Below, piece by piece: positions 42,882 through 54,678 of a DNA stretch of 64,000 nt (within the stretch, counting starts at the first letter, position 1; the number at the start of each line of letters is the position of its first letter). A program made the translations under genes and the position numbers. Below the pieces are notes generated by a model. That model was given only the letters and a program-made list of their open reading frames with translations. It made no database searches and had not been told where the DNA came from. This stretch comes from Ceratothoa steindachneri (lineage: Eukaryota > Arthropoda > Malacostraca > Isopoda > Cymothoidae): NCBI GenBank assembly GCA_963969495.1, contig OZ018327.1:37019912-37083911 (forward strand), given 5' to 3'.

Positions 42882-44741
42882 GGTAAATATGTAGATTATC
42901 GGCCCGGCCAATAGGACGTACTATTTCGTCCGTGTTCCAAAATGTTTCACGTTTTTGGAGTACATTTAAGTTGACGGCTCGTGTGAGGGTAAACACAATG
43001 GGTGGGACCACACTACGATGATCCTGAGTTTCATTAAATTAGGGGGAGTCTGAGGGGCACAGCCCCTCAGTATGTAATCCAAATTGTTTATAGAATAATG
43101 TTCTGACGTTTACAGAGGTGAATGCTTTAACTACATAATGTCAGCGCCTTTAATCGTTTTGCGAATTATAATAGGGGTGGGGGTGGGGTCTGACGTCAGA
43201 AATGATTGAATTGGATTTTTTTCACTTCATAGCTTTTTATTATCCTCATTTGGAGTCATTTTTATTTGTTAATATATTTTTCCCCATTTTTTTCCTATTT
43301 TTATTACCTTTTTTTTATACATTTAAATCTAATTATCTGGATCATTTAAAGGAACTACTTTTTTTTAGCCGTTTGGGTGTCAAACAGACCCCTTTTACGC
43401 CGTTTGAAAATGATCATACAGACGTCTTTTAAGCAGTGTGAAAATGGTATCAAATTGTGAACTTTGTCCGTCCTCCACTTCGGAATTATTAACTCTAGTT
43501 TCTGATAAAGATAAATTGTTCACCTTTTGGACGTTCTTTATTTAGTTAAAATTAAAAGCGATTGCGACATTTGTGGCCGGGCATTAGATGTGACCCCTTA
43601 GTTTGAATTTAGATGCTCTAAAATAAAACCTGATTCAAGTGAGTGCCATTATTTAAAAAAAAAAGCAGCTTTGAAGGGCACGTTTTTCTCAAACGCCCGG
43701 ATCTCTGTAGAAACTATTCTGCAAATTATTTAATGGTTTCTAGTCAACCAATTGACACTAGAAGTTCTGTCCCATGAAGTCAAAGTTACACCAAAAACTT
43801 TGATAGATTGATTTAGTTTCTGCAGAGAGGTCGCTATTCACTATTGTGAACAAAATAGGCAGAAGATTGGCGGCGAGGAGAAGGTAGTCGAAGTGGATGA
43901 AGCAAAATTCGGCAAAAGGAAATACAATAAAGGGAGAGTGGTTGAAGGAGTGTGGGTTTTCGGGGGCTTGGAACGGGAGACCAAAAATATATTTATGGGA
44001 CGGATAAAGATCGCACCAAAAAGACACTTATTTCAATAATTAAAGAGTGGATCGTGCCCGGAACACTCATCATTTCTGATTGTTGGGCTGCTTACTCCGG
44101 TTTGGAATTGGAGAGCTATAAACATCAGGCCGTCAACCATTCCAAGAACTTTGTTGATCCGGAAAGTGGCGCAAGCACCCAAAATATTGAACGCGTCTGG
44201 CGAGATGCGGGAAGTTTAATCCCCAAATACGGGAGAAAAAACGAACAGTTCGACGCCTATCTTGCAACCGCCATCTTCTGCAAACGCTTGCCGTTGACCA
44301 AAACGAGAATTAAAGAAAGATTCCACGCTTTCCTCATCGCTATTTCTGAATTACACCCACCGAAATAAAGTAAGTTAACAGCGTTTTTCGTTCTTTAGTT
44401 TTGGATAACAAAGCTGGCGTCAGGTATATTTCGAATAAGACGCATACGCGAGAAAAAAATAAGCTTTCCTCATCGCTATTTCAGAAGTATAACCACTGCA
44501 ATTAAGTACGTAAACAGCGTTTTTCGTTTGGTTATTTTCGGGCATTTTTGTAAAAAAAAAATGGCCTCAGTTAACAGCGTTTTCCGTTTGTTTACTTTCG
44601 GGCATTTTTTTAATAAAAAAAAATGGCGCGAGCTATAATTCGAAGAGGACTCAAACGCGCATGAATATTCCGACACGGGTGAACGATAATATTTACACAA
44701 AAAAAATTCTTTAGGCCGGGCCGCTAATCTACATATTTACC
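42882..44741 (+). mobile_element. Merlin DNA transposon (1860 bp) with perfect 8-bp target duplication
   Basis: Both ends begin GGTAAATATGTAGATTA followed by GCGGCCCGGCC or TCGGCCCGGCC. They are flanked by GTGTTACC on each side (42874-42881 and 44742-44749). An 8-9 bp duplication and a transposase related to bacterial IS1595-type enzymes define the Merlin superfamily. The transposase (43560-44368) is near the right end. The left 300 bases reappear in the MITE at 26866-27241. Confidence 0.93.
43560..44368 (+). pseudogene. Merlin transposase (IS1595/ISXO2-like), frameshifted
   Basis: An N-terminal zinc-binding part (CDICGRALDVTP, about 43565) and KGTFFSNARISVETILQII (43680) precede the catalytic core. 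VVEVDEAKFGKRKYNKGR (43890) carries the first Asp, GTLIISDCWAAYSGLE (44070) the second, and ASTQNIERVWRD (44180) the Glu. AVNHSKNFVDPESG between the last two is the superfamily signature. The open part 43952-44368 covers the last two catalytic blocks and ends ISELHPPK. A one-base frameshift near 43990 and a stop near 43733 disrupt the N-terminal half. The length of about 270 residues is normal. It would excise and reinsert the element. Confidence 0.88.
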
Positions 44742-44749
44742 GTGTTACC

Positions 44750-44884
44750 TTGAATTGTATATTGTAGATGCATGATCTGACACATTCCTATGGATGCAAT
44801 TTGTGGGTGGGTTTTGACAAATGCGGATGACCTTTGATAGGCCTTTCTGGGTTTCGGCATCCATGAAATTATGTTGTTATGTAG
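44750..44884 (+). repeat. CR1-like LINE 3' tail
   Basis: GATGCATGATCTGACAC, GGATGCAATTTGTGGGTGGG and the hairpin start GCGGATGACCTTTGATAGGC match the 3' region of the CR1 copy at 22550-22830. It ends TTATGTTGTTATG, the tail pentamer. Only the last of the two hairpins is present, and its right stem is decayed (GGCATCCA). Next to it lies LINE-X on the minus strand. Confidence 0.8.
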
Positions 44885-45190
44885 CAGTGTCACTCTGCAT
44901 TGGCTCCACCTCTTAGGTACTCTCTCTTCTCCCCACACTTTATTAAATAACTCTGTCATTTTCTCAATCACCACCTCACCTCCATTCTTGTACATTTTAT
45001 CTGGTCCAGCGTCCTTACAGTTTTTCTGTCTTTTCACACACTTTGCAACTTCTTCTGTATTGATTCTTTCATTTAGTTCCTCTGCATCCTTCCTTTCCAA
45101 GGTTATACTCTCCTCTCTCACATCAGACACTTCACCAACTCCTCCAGTTTTCTCCCACATTGGAATAATCAGGGTTGCCACAAGCAAACT
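44885..45190 (-). pseudogene. LINE-X: start of the RT domain
   Basis: The minus frame 45187-44885 reads LERKDAEELNERINTEEVAK, VKRQKNCKDAGPDKMYKNGG, EKMTELFNKVWGEERVPKRW and SQCRVTLL. This is the first RT block. It stops exactly where the CR1 tail begins. The continuation one would expect (NYRPITLLNT) is found at 26573, also exactly next to a CR1 fragment of the same orientation. Confidence 0.75.

Positions 45191-46409
<1,219 letters not shown>

Positions 46410-46470
<61 letters not shown>
46410..46470. repeat. (AT)n microsatellite
   Basis: Pure AT tract. Confidence 0.96.
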
Positions 46471-46474
<4 letters not shown>

Positions 46475-46689
46475 TATCGTCCGTTTTCTTATAACCTAGC
46501 GCACGAAGTTTTCTAAATTCAGTTCACGTTAGTTGTTAGGCCTAAATATTAGCAGACGACTATTCCATCCAATTCAACAAATTTATGATAATGGTTTTCA
46601 AATAGCTATCTAGGCTGATTTATTAACTAAAATCAATCCCACTAATAAGGAATACCATAGTATTCTCCATTGAGTTAATATATTAGGGT

Positions 46690-46748
46690 TTTTATACCTT
46701 CTTGTTAAATTTCAATATTTGAAAAGTTGTTTCACCGAAATAAAATAG
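46690..46748. repeat. Dispersed 57-bp repeat, second copy
   Basis: CTTCTTGTTAAATTTCAATA then TTTGAAAAGTTGTTTCACCG and AAATAAAAT, the same segment and orientation as 45575-45632. Confidence 0.7.
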
Positions 46749-47495
46749 TCCATCGTTGTCAATGGTGACTGATGCCCTCAGTTGAGGGCCTCAAACCTGC
46801 ACTACGTTTAAACGGGTAGGAATATGTGCAGTCTTCGGACTCGTATCTTGACCGAGGGAAGAAGGACCCTGGTAGCAGGAGAGGCTCGAGACGACCAGCC
46901 TTCATCCTCAGCTGCAGAGGGCTGCCGAGACTCCGGTTGGTTGGTGCTCTGCATGTTTATCTAAATAATAAAGACGATAGCGCCGCTTACTTTAGGCTAT
47001 TTCCGCCAAAAAAATAACATTTTTTAGTTACTTTCGAAATGGGGGAGTTTAGTCCCCCACACCCCACCTCGCAACTTTTTAAAAAACTTGTAATATTCAT
47101 AATTTGAAAGGCTAACATCAGATTAATGGTAAGTTCATTTGAATGCAAAGGCAATTTCTAAATGTTGACGGCGCAATCGTCGTCTTAAATTACCTAATAC
47201 ATAATCACTTCACGACAAAAGCTAAACCATCTCCACCTTTCACTATTATAATCGAGCTGCGCTTCTTTTCCACCTCTGTTGCAAATCTTCTCTTTTTAAA
47301 ATGAGGCCATTATCTATACAAGAATCTATTAAATTGACCGAGGAATTTGCAAAAGTCGTACTTAAGTCCAACAAACCCAATGCACAAGAATCGCGCTCTT
47401 TTGACTGCTTGGCTCTAGGGTTGCCAATGTTTGAAATAAGTTCGAATTAAGGTTGCCAGTGTGTGAAAATAATGGTTTATTTTAGGTAAACGAAA
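46749..47495. other. Unclassified stretch
   Basis: A GC-richer patch at 46780-46960 holds a 63-codon open frame from 46826, without homology I can recognise. AATAAAG follows at 46966. The rest is AT-rich. Confidence 0.3.
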
Positions 47496-47499
47496 TATA

Positions 47500-47928
47500 A
47501 AAAATTTAATACATTACTAAACATAAAAATAATCAATGCATTACTAATATAATTGAGTAGTGGTGCAGGCATTTACTAAATAATAAAGAATAAAGTCTAA
47601 AAACAAAATAACAACAAATAAAACGCCGTGATTAGCCATATCCAGATTAGGCTACCATCTGACGCAATAAAGCCTAAGCTGTAGCCCCCAAATAGCGCCC
47701 CTAAACTGAAGTATTACCAAATTCATTACATTACTAATTAATATAATCGAGTAGAAGTGCAGACACTTACTAAATAATAAAGAATAGAGACCGTCAAACA
47801 AATAACGAAACAGATACAACGCCGTGATATGCCACATCCGAAGCTACCGTCTGACGTCATAAGGCCTAAATTGTAGCCCAGAAACAGCTCCCCCTAGCGT
47901 GCGCACATAAACTCAAGTATTACCTGAT
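47500..47928 (+). repeat. Tandem pair of about 210-bp repeats
   Basis: Copy one (about 47500-47719) and copy two (about 47720-47928) share ATTACTAAT...ATAATYGAGTAG, GTGCAG, ACTTACTAAATAATAAAGAA, ACGCCGTGAT, ACCRTCTGACGYMATAA, GTAGCCC and an end CTGAAGTATTACC / CTCAAGTATTACC. The last 90 bases also end the segment at 42881. Confidence 0.75.
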
Positions 47929-48149
47929 AGTAGTTGTATAGGTTTTCTTCATAGTCTTTGCCAATGATGGGACTTTGAAGAGCGATGACCATGTTTATCA
48001 TAAAAGAATGGAGGAGGGTGCAGAAACCCGAGCCCTGGAGAATGCCCTCCTCCGGTGAGAATAGGCTGGAGTAGGATGAACCCGCACTAACCTGGCAAGA
48101 ATGGTTGCACAATAACTTGGAAGTTAAAGGAGGGGGGAATCTAGGAAAG
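47929..48149 (-). pseudogene. LINE RT fragment
   Basis: The minus strand reads YSSLFSPEEGILQGSGFCTL then LHSFMINMVIAL. This is the RT block around the GxxQGS motif of I-type elements (compare EEGVLQGSALSVTLFALSI near 15530). Only about 70 residues remain. It is sandwiched between two copies of the TTACC-ended terminus that face each other. Confidence 0.55.
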
Positions 48150-49000
48150 AAAGAGGGGCACTACTTGAGTTTATGGGCGTAGGCTAGGGGGCACTTTTGG
48201 GGGGCTACAATTTAGATCTTTAGTGGATTGGCTTTGGGTCTTTTCCACTGCAACCACTTGGGGGAGATAAGGATACGCAGGGGGATGAAGAGAGAGTGAT
48301 CGTAAGACTCCAGCTGTGAGAAGCAGACCTGGATCCAGACAAACGAGAGTCGGATCACCGGTGCAACGAAGTTCAGGAGACCCGCTAGCCGGACCCAGCA
48401 TTTTCCCGGACCGGGCTTGCTGACCACGTGCTGTAGAGCGTTGCTGGTCTTCGTCCAGAGTTCCTCTGTTTCCTAAATCGATCCAGGGGTATGTAACGCG
48501 CTTTGATAACCTGTTGATACACTTGGGAATGTTGAGGAGGAGAGAACTCGCGTTCACCAATCTCAGGCAGCGCCTGAGAGTGGCCTTTGTACCCACGAGG
48601 AGTATGTCGTCCAAGTACGTATGGGCCCTGCAGCTTGAGATCCTGGCCCACTCGTTCATCACCGCCGAGAGGCATTGTTGCATTACGAAGGGTGATCCAG
48701 AGAATCCCATGAGGAGTCGGTTGAGTATAAGCACCGTTGTCCGATTATGACTACGAAGTGGTGATGAGCGTCGGGATGAACGCGTACTTGGCAAAAGCCG
48801 TCCTTCAAGTCCAGCTTGATTGCGTAGTCGAGTTGACAGGACGACTGGAACACCTTTGAAATAGATGGAAGTTCAAACGAAGGAGGAGCATACGCCATAG
48901 ATGCCGCGGACATGTCGTATATTATTCTTGCCGCGCAATTAGCTTGGGTACGCTGAAGACCCGGTGAGTTCTTCGTGCTCATCCTTTGAATTCCCAACTA
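48150..49000 (-). pseudogene. Reverse transcriptase relic of unresolved family (YLDD type)
   Basis: The minus strand reads RIIYDMSAASMAYAPPSFEL, then DYAIKLDLKDGFCQVRVHPD (motif A). A frameshift near 48750 leads to LLMGFSGSPFVMQQCLSAVM (motif B) and AHTYLDDILLVGTKATLRRC (motif C). Another frame change near 48500 leads to KCWVRLAGLLNFVAPVIRL. KxDLKxGFxQV and TYLDD belong to the LTR/DIRS/pararetroid side of the RT tree, unlike the LINEs around it. Motif B with GSPFVMQ differs from the usual Gypsy GL..AP..FQ. No protease, RNase H or integrase was found. After the stop (about 48213) comes the recurrent TTACC-ended sequence, inverted. Confidence 0.6.
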
Positions 49001-49019
49001 ATTTCTCTCTCTTGCACAG

Positions 49020-49215
49020 CCCTGATCAATCTTGCGAAGCGTGCCTTAAAAGTTTGTCTATTCGGACGATGTTTTGGTCTTCCGCGTAGCCGAGTGGTTA
49101 AAGGTTCGGTTTAATTGAGATCAAAGCGGTTGCTCGCTGCCTCAGTGTGCTTGATTTGAATCCTACCCTAATACGGAATTTTTCGAAATTGGAAGTAACT
49201 TTTTCGAAGAAAAAA
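49020..49215 (+). repeat. tRNA-headed SINE, family S1, copy in plus orientation
   Basis: The leader CTTGCGAAGCGTGCC, tRNA-like head CGCGTAGCCGAGTGGTT (box A) and GATTTGAATCC (decayed box B), and body GGAATTTTTCGAAATTGGAA match the copies at 10431-11058. The tail is cut before the TTTCGCG block. Confidence 0.75.
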
Positions 49216-49424
49216 TCAGTGGTGTAGGAAGCGTGAGGGCCATGGGTTCATGGCCCCCGCACTTTTCAAAGTGTGGAGGCCAGGACATGTTTTGGCCCTC
49301 CACACGTTTTGGCAAGGCAAGAGAAGGAATTAGGGGTGAAAAAACCCCTATTTTTGGTCATTGGTTAGACAGAAATCACACACAAAAAAGAAGAGTCATC
49401 CATTTAAAGCCCCATCAGCCCCCG

Positions 49425-49427
<3 letters not shown>

Positions 49428-49498
<71 letters not shown>
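49428..49498. repeat. (CT)n microsatellite, left of CR1
   Basis: CT tract with one interruption. It ends exactly where the truncated CR1 begins; a second CT tract begins right after its 3' end. Confidence 0.95.
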
Positions 49499-49501
<3 letters not shown>

Positions 49502-51909
49502 GCGAGAACGCACTACTCCTGGAGTTCGCGAACAACGAGTTCTTGACTCAATGGGTGAGAGAGCCAACGAGAGGAGACAATATATTCGACTTGGTTTTCA
49601 CCTCTGAGGATGACATCGTTGAGGACCTCTCTGTTGGCGAAGAGCTCGGTGGCAGTGACCCCCGACTAATTAGATTTGTAGTCAAAGTCCCGAAGGCAGG
49701 GCCTGCAACTAGTAAATCGAGGAAACTCGATTTAAGAAGAGCAGACTTTGCAGGTCTTCGTGCTGGACTGACTGACACGAGGCTAGAAGTGTGCGATGCT
49801 GTTGAAGACTCGTGGAATAGTTTCAAAACCACATTCATGAGTCTTCAATCGCTTTTCATCCCTCTGAAATGCCACCGTCGGTCTTCTGTTCAACCAAAGT
49901 GGTTTAATCGAGAAATCGGCCAACTGCTCAGGGAGAAGAGAACTGTGTACCGACAATCGAAGATCTCGGGTGACTTTGACGAATACCGGAGGCTAGCCAG
50001 GAGAGGGAAGTCCAGCATAAGGGTGGCTAAGCGGTCTGAGGAACTCCGAGTGGCGAGACTCTGTAAAGAGAATCCCAAGGAGTTCTTTGGATATGTAAAC
50101 AGCCGTAAACCAATCCGTCGAACGATTGGCCCTTTGAGGAATGAGAAGGGGACATTAAAGCATTCAGATGCAGAAAATGCTAACCTCCTCAACGACTACT
50201 TCTCTTCAGTGTTTATTGAAGAGTGTGGTCCCATCTCCCAGCCGACGGATTCCTACTCGATGGGAAAAGCTGGAGGATATGGACTTCACCGAAGGAGAAA
50301 TAAAAAAAAAGATCACTGACCTAATGACGAATAAGTCACCTGGCCCGGATGGGTTTCGGCCTAGAGTGTTGAAAGAAGTGCGCGATCAAGTGTCACGACA
50401 CCTGAGCGCAATCTTCAACATGTCAATCCGGACCGAATGCGTTCCTAGAGACTGGCGTGAGGCGGAGGTGACTCCTATCTTCAAGAAATGAAACCATAGC
50501 CAACCGTTGAACTACCGAACTATCAGTCTGACTTCGATAGTCGGTAAACTAATGGAAAGCATGATGGTAGACAAAATGACTTCGCATTTAGAGTCAAACC
50601 TGCTACTGAGGAGTTCCCAGCACGGCTTCCGAAGGCAACGGTAATTTCTGACGAACCTTGTGGAATTCTTCCACTTCGTCTTCAGTGAGCACGATCGGGA
50701 CACGGCGGTGGATGTGGTCTACTTAGACTTTCAGAAAGCCTTTGATAAGGTACCACACCGCCGCCTTCTCCGGAAAGTGCGAGCGCTGGGCATAGACGGA
50801 AAAATAGCCGGCTGGATCGAGAACTGGCTAAGTGGCGGATGGCAACGGGTGGGGGTAAATGGACAGGCTTCTGAGTGGGTGCCCGTTACTAGCGGGGTGC
50901 CTCAAGATTCTGCCCTGGGACCACTACTATTCATCATCTACGTCAACGACATGGACGGTGACATGGTTGCCGAGATTTCCAAATTTGCCGACGATACCAA
51001 GCTTAGTATGAACGTTGCAAAGGATGGAAATACTGCAAGCCTGCAGGAAGATCTTGGGAACATTGGGGAGTGGTCTGATACGTGGCAAATGCCTTTCAAC
51101 GTGAACAAATGCAAAGTGATGCATATCGGCCACCAAAATCCTCAATCACCCTATATCCTTAAGGGCACTGCTCTTGAATTCACCGACAGTGAGAAGGACT
51201 TGGGTGTAACTATCACGAGTGACCTCAAGTTCTCAAAACAGTGTATTGAGGTGGAGAAGAAAGCACAAAGAAAGGATGTTAGGGTATATAAAGCGACAGT
51301 TTGGATATCGGAACAAGGAGATAGTACTGTGTCTGTACAACTCCCTCGTCCGACCGCACCTGGAGTATGCCGTACAGTTTTGGAGTCCTTCATTCCCAAA
51401 AGTCATCGCGAGATTGGAACGCGTGCAAGCCAGGGCAACCAAACTGATTCCCTCTATCAGGCATAAAAGGTATGAAGATAGATTAAGGGAATTAGATATG
51501 TTCTCGCTGGAGACCCGGAGACTACGTGGTTCACTTATCGAAGTATTTAAAATACTTCGAGGCTTCGACAGACTGGACTACGGGGATATTTTCCAGCTCA
51601 GTGAGGGAAGAACAAGAAATCACGACTTTAAACTTAAACTGAAGCGATACCACCGTGATCTGTGTGGGAAATTCTTTACTTACAGTATCTGCGGTAGTTG
51701 GAATGCACTTCCAGTTGAAGTTGTCAACAGTGAATCTGTTGACCAGTTCAAGTTAAGACTAGATAAAGTCTTGCGAAATTGCCGTTAAGATCCTCGCGAG
51801 TGAACTTCGAGGTTGACAACGGACACCTTCGAAGATTGCGCTAAAAGTACCCTCCTTGTATGGACCGTAAGGTCTTCTAGGGTACTTATTTTCATTGTAG
51901 CTACTTTTA

Positions 51910-51913
<4 letters not shown>
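49499..51913 (+). mobile_element. CR1-like LINE, 5' truncated, inside a (CT)n tract
   Basis: It begins inside the endonuclease and runs through RT and the C-terminal region. Its 3' end contains a perfect 9-bp stem (AAGTACCCT 51845-51853 with AGGGTACTT 51879-51887) about 25 bases before the CT tract. Flanking CT tracts of about 70 and 60 bases are the likely target duplication. It is a different subfamily from the copies at 21778 and 26574. Confidence 0.88.
49502..51788 (+). pseudogene. CR1-like LINE ORF2: endonuclease end, RT, C-terminus
   Basis: Read from 49502: LLLEFANNEFLTQWVREPTR, GDNIFDLVFTSEDD and GGSDPRLIRF are the endonuclease end. Then KWFNREIGQLLREKRTVY. RT blocks follow: NKSPGPDGFRPRVLKEV, NYRTISLTSIVGKLMES, QHGFRRQR then a stop, VVYLDFQKAFDKVPHRRL, TSGVPQDSALGPLLFIIYV and the catalytic KFADDTKLSM. 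The tail has DLGVTITSDLKFSKQC, LYNSLVRPHLEYAVQFWSP and RYEDRLRELDMFSLETRRLR, ending at 51788. Lesions are frameshifts near 50250 and 51265 and stops at about 50489 and 50641. The lesions are few, so the copy is moderately young. Confidence 0.9.

Positions 51914-51973
<60 letters not shown>
51914..51973. repeat. (CT)n microsatellite, right of CR1
   Basis: Pure CT tract, partner of 49428-49498. Confidence 0.95.
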
Positions 51974-51974
<1 letters not shown>

Positions 51975-53039
51975 ACCGTGTTTGTGAGTTAACGGTCTTA
52001 GTGACGTCACAAGAAAAACAGATTTCTTGGTGCCACCTGCGTAGCTTAGCATGTGTTTTTGTGCTCTTCTTTTGAGTTATTTCGAAGATATTCCTCTGTC
52101 ATCTTGCCCTCGGCGTATCGTCAGTGTTATTATTGATATAGTTCCTCTATGGGGGTAAGGTATTTAAGGGGGGACGGTCGTCTCTTTGGGGCTTTTTCTA
52201 CTCTGTTTTTCCTCGCATGCGGCACCGCATCCTTCCTTCCCGCTCCATCCTCCCGAGAGCTGTTTTTTTTTCTGTGGAAATTCTACAGATTTAGGAACGA
52301 AATTTTCTCAGATTTCCTTAAAAATAATTTTTTTATATATCGCCCAGAAATATAATATTTTGTTATACCATTTCTGAACATAATCGATTCAATAATAAAC
52401 CACCAAATATTTTTAGCAACAAAAATAAAAGAATGTGGAATAAATAGCGTAATGGGTTTCTCTCTCTAAGCTCAGTTCAGTTGAGAGGTAGCGTAGGCTA
52501 TTGCTATACTGTAATGCACCCTGAATAATCATTCCCCCCCCCCCCAGCCTTCCTTCTGTACTCTGTAGTCTTCATCGAAAATCTGTAAGCATAGAAAGAG
52601 CCAGAAAGAACTGCCTCAAAACAAACTCAATACTCAATAATCAACAATCAGGCCTACTGGATGTTGCATTTTGGGGTTTCGGGAGATCCATAGGTTGCAT
52701 CTGAAATTCTGCAATTTGGTACGAGTTATTACCAATCGCTTATGAATGAAAATATATCTTTAGGTTTTATGAAATTATCTTTAAAATTTGCAATTTATTT
52801 AGATTTCCTTAAAAAAAAAATCTCTTAAAGGCCTTCCAAATGAGAGATAATTTCCTTAAAACTGAGAGCCCTGCTCCTCTCACGCTGTTCTCATCTCTTG
52901 TTGTTTTCCCTTTTGAGGGGGGGGGGGGAGTTCTCTCTTCTTTTTCCGCTGTTTCTCAGTAGCAGCTTGGAGTTTTTGTTAGTTTTGGGGTGTTATTAAT
53001 CTTATGGGTTATAGGTTGTTAGGTGATTATTGCGCCAAT
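51974..53039. other. Unclassified stretch, possibly the 5' part of a Penelope-like element
   Basis: No gene recognised. It has T-rich runs and a G-run near 52919. Two overlapping small plus-strand frames at 52149-52377 are hydrophobic and look spurious. Confidence 0.35.
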
Positions 53040-53508
<469 letters not shown>

Positions 53509-53713
53509 AATTGAATCACGAAAATAAGGAACGTGAGGAATTTATGAATAACGTTACAGCCACGAGGAAAATGAAACAACGGAGAAGTGCGAGGCCTTTC
53601 GACTAATGGTCCTTTACTAAGCAGACTAAAAGACGGGGAAAAAGAGAAAGATATTTATACACCTGATTAATGAAAATATGGGATATAAAGATTAAAAGGG
53701 GTGGGATTAGCAG
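53509..53713 (-). repeat. Probable Penelope-like 3' or pseudo-LTR sequence
   Basis: Contains CGAGGCCTTTCGACTAATGG and TCCTTTACTAAGCAG and lies between the compound microsatellite and the fold-back. I assign it to the Penelope-like element by position; the sequence itself is not diagnostic to me. Confidence 0.4.
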
Positions 53714-54266
53714 ATACCTGGAAAAATCCTATTAACGAGATGAGCCGTCAGGGTTAAAAAAAAAAAAAGTTTACACATGATAACTAGAAAATATGACAAA
53801 AGAAAAATATGAGGAAAGGTTTTTTTTTATAAATATGCTAAAATAACTTCTAGGTGGTAATCATTAATTCAGAAATTTTATCTTTAAAATCATTCTTAAA
53901 CATTCTTTTGATACAAGGGTCCAAAAAATACATTCCAGGGCTGAGATTAAAATTCGAAGTCAGTTGTATAAATGCCGATTCTAAAAGATTTCGTGAAAAA
54001 AAGTCATTTGATTTGGCAATCACAGATAAAATTTCTGAATTAATGATTACCACCTAGAAGTTATTTTAGCATATTTATAAAAAAAAACCTTTCCTCATAT
54101 TATTCTTTTGTCATATTTTCTAGTTATCATGTGTAAACTTTTTTGTTTTCATATTGCATATGTGATTCCTAAACATTTCTCCCCCCCCCCTTTCTTTTGT
54201 AACCCGTAAACTTTTTTTTTTTTAACCCTGACGGCTCATCTCGTTAATAGGATTTTTCCAGGTATC
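53714..54266 (-). mobile_element. Penelope-like fragment in a fold-back, with GIY-YIG C-terminus
   Basis: The left arm (53714-53882) and right arm (about 54030-54266) are inverted copies, starting TACCTGGAAAAATCCTATTA and ending TAATAGGATTTTTCCAGGTA. The right arm has about 65 extra bases (54137-54205). The 145-base centre on the minus strand encodes LLESAFIQLTSNFNLSPGMY and FLDPCIKRMF before a TAG. This resembles the C-terminal tail of Penelope-like proteins after GIY-YIG. The arms are thus the 3' untranslated part, present once in each direction. Confidence 0.65.
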
Positions 54267-54623
54267 CACAATCTGCAGCGGCAGCATGTTGTCCACTACA
54301 AACCTGACAATTGTCTTGTCGGCGGTGGACTGCAGGACGGCGCTGTCCTGGGCCATGATGCCAAAGGTCTCGGCAATGGACACCTGCCGCTGCTTCTTGC
54401 TGGTTGACCCGCCGTCGTCTGACTGAACGGACCAGTTCCTGCTGCGGCCGCCAGTCCCAACGTTGGCCTTGCAATCTTCATCAACTTGTTTTGCCTTGTC
54501 AGGATGAATCCTGTTGAAGTGGCTCTTCCGGTTGGCCTTGGTGCCCTTGTTCCCAGTGATCTTGGGGAGGCAAGACAAGCACTGGAAGATGTAGATGTCG
54601 CCAACCATCTTCTTGTACTTCAC
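54264..54623 (-). pseudogene. BED-finger/hAT-type transposase N-terminus (fragment)
   Basis: The minus frame from about 54620 reads IYIFQCLSCLPKITG, then RKSHFNRIHPDKAKQ, a C-x2-C ... H-x4-H BED-like zinc finger. IVRFVVDNMLPLQIVDT, the block that follows BED fingers in hAT transposases, comes at about 54310-54270. It is then cut by the Penelope fold-back, into which the frame reads spuriously. Codons are GC-rich, unlike the AT-rich surroundings. It could be a transposon relic or a piece of a domesticated gene; I favour a transposon. Confidence 0.6.
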
Positions 54624-54678
54624 TCACTTTCCAAGGAATGGCCTGGGTGACTGAGGCTCAGCCTCAGTGAGATCAGAG

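Noticed and set aside
43202..43432. Hydrophobic frame inside the Merlin element
   Set aside because: It is T-rich DNA upstream of the transposase core, without homology to Merlin proteins.
46826..47017. 63-codon frame MQSSDSYLDRGKKDPG
   Set aside because: Short, no recognisable domain or splice context; left as unclassified sequence.
53509..53713. Hammerhead ribozyme in the Penelope-like flank
   Set aside because: Some Penelope-like elements carry one, but I could not find the CUGAUGA and GAAA core with pairing stems here.
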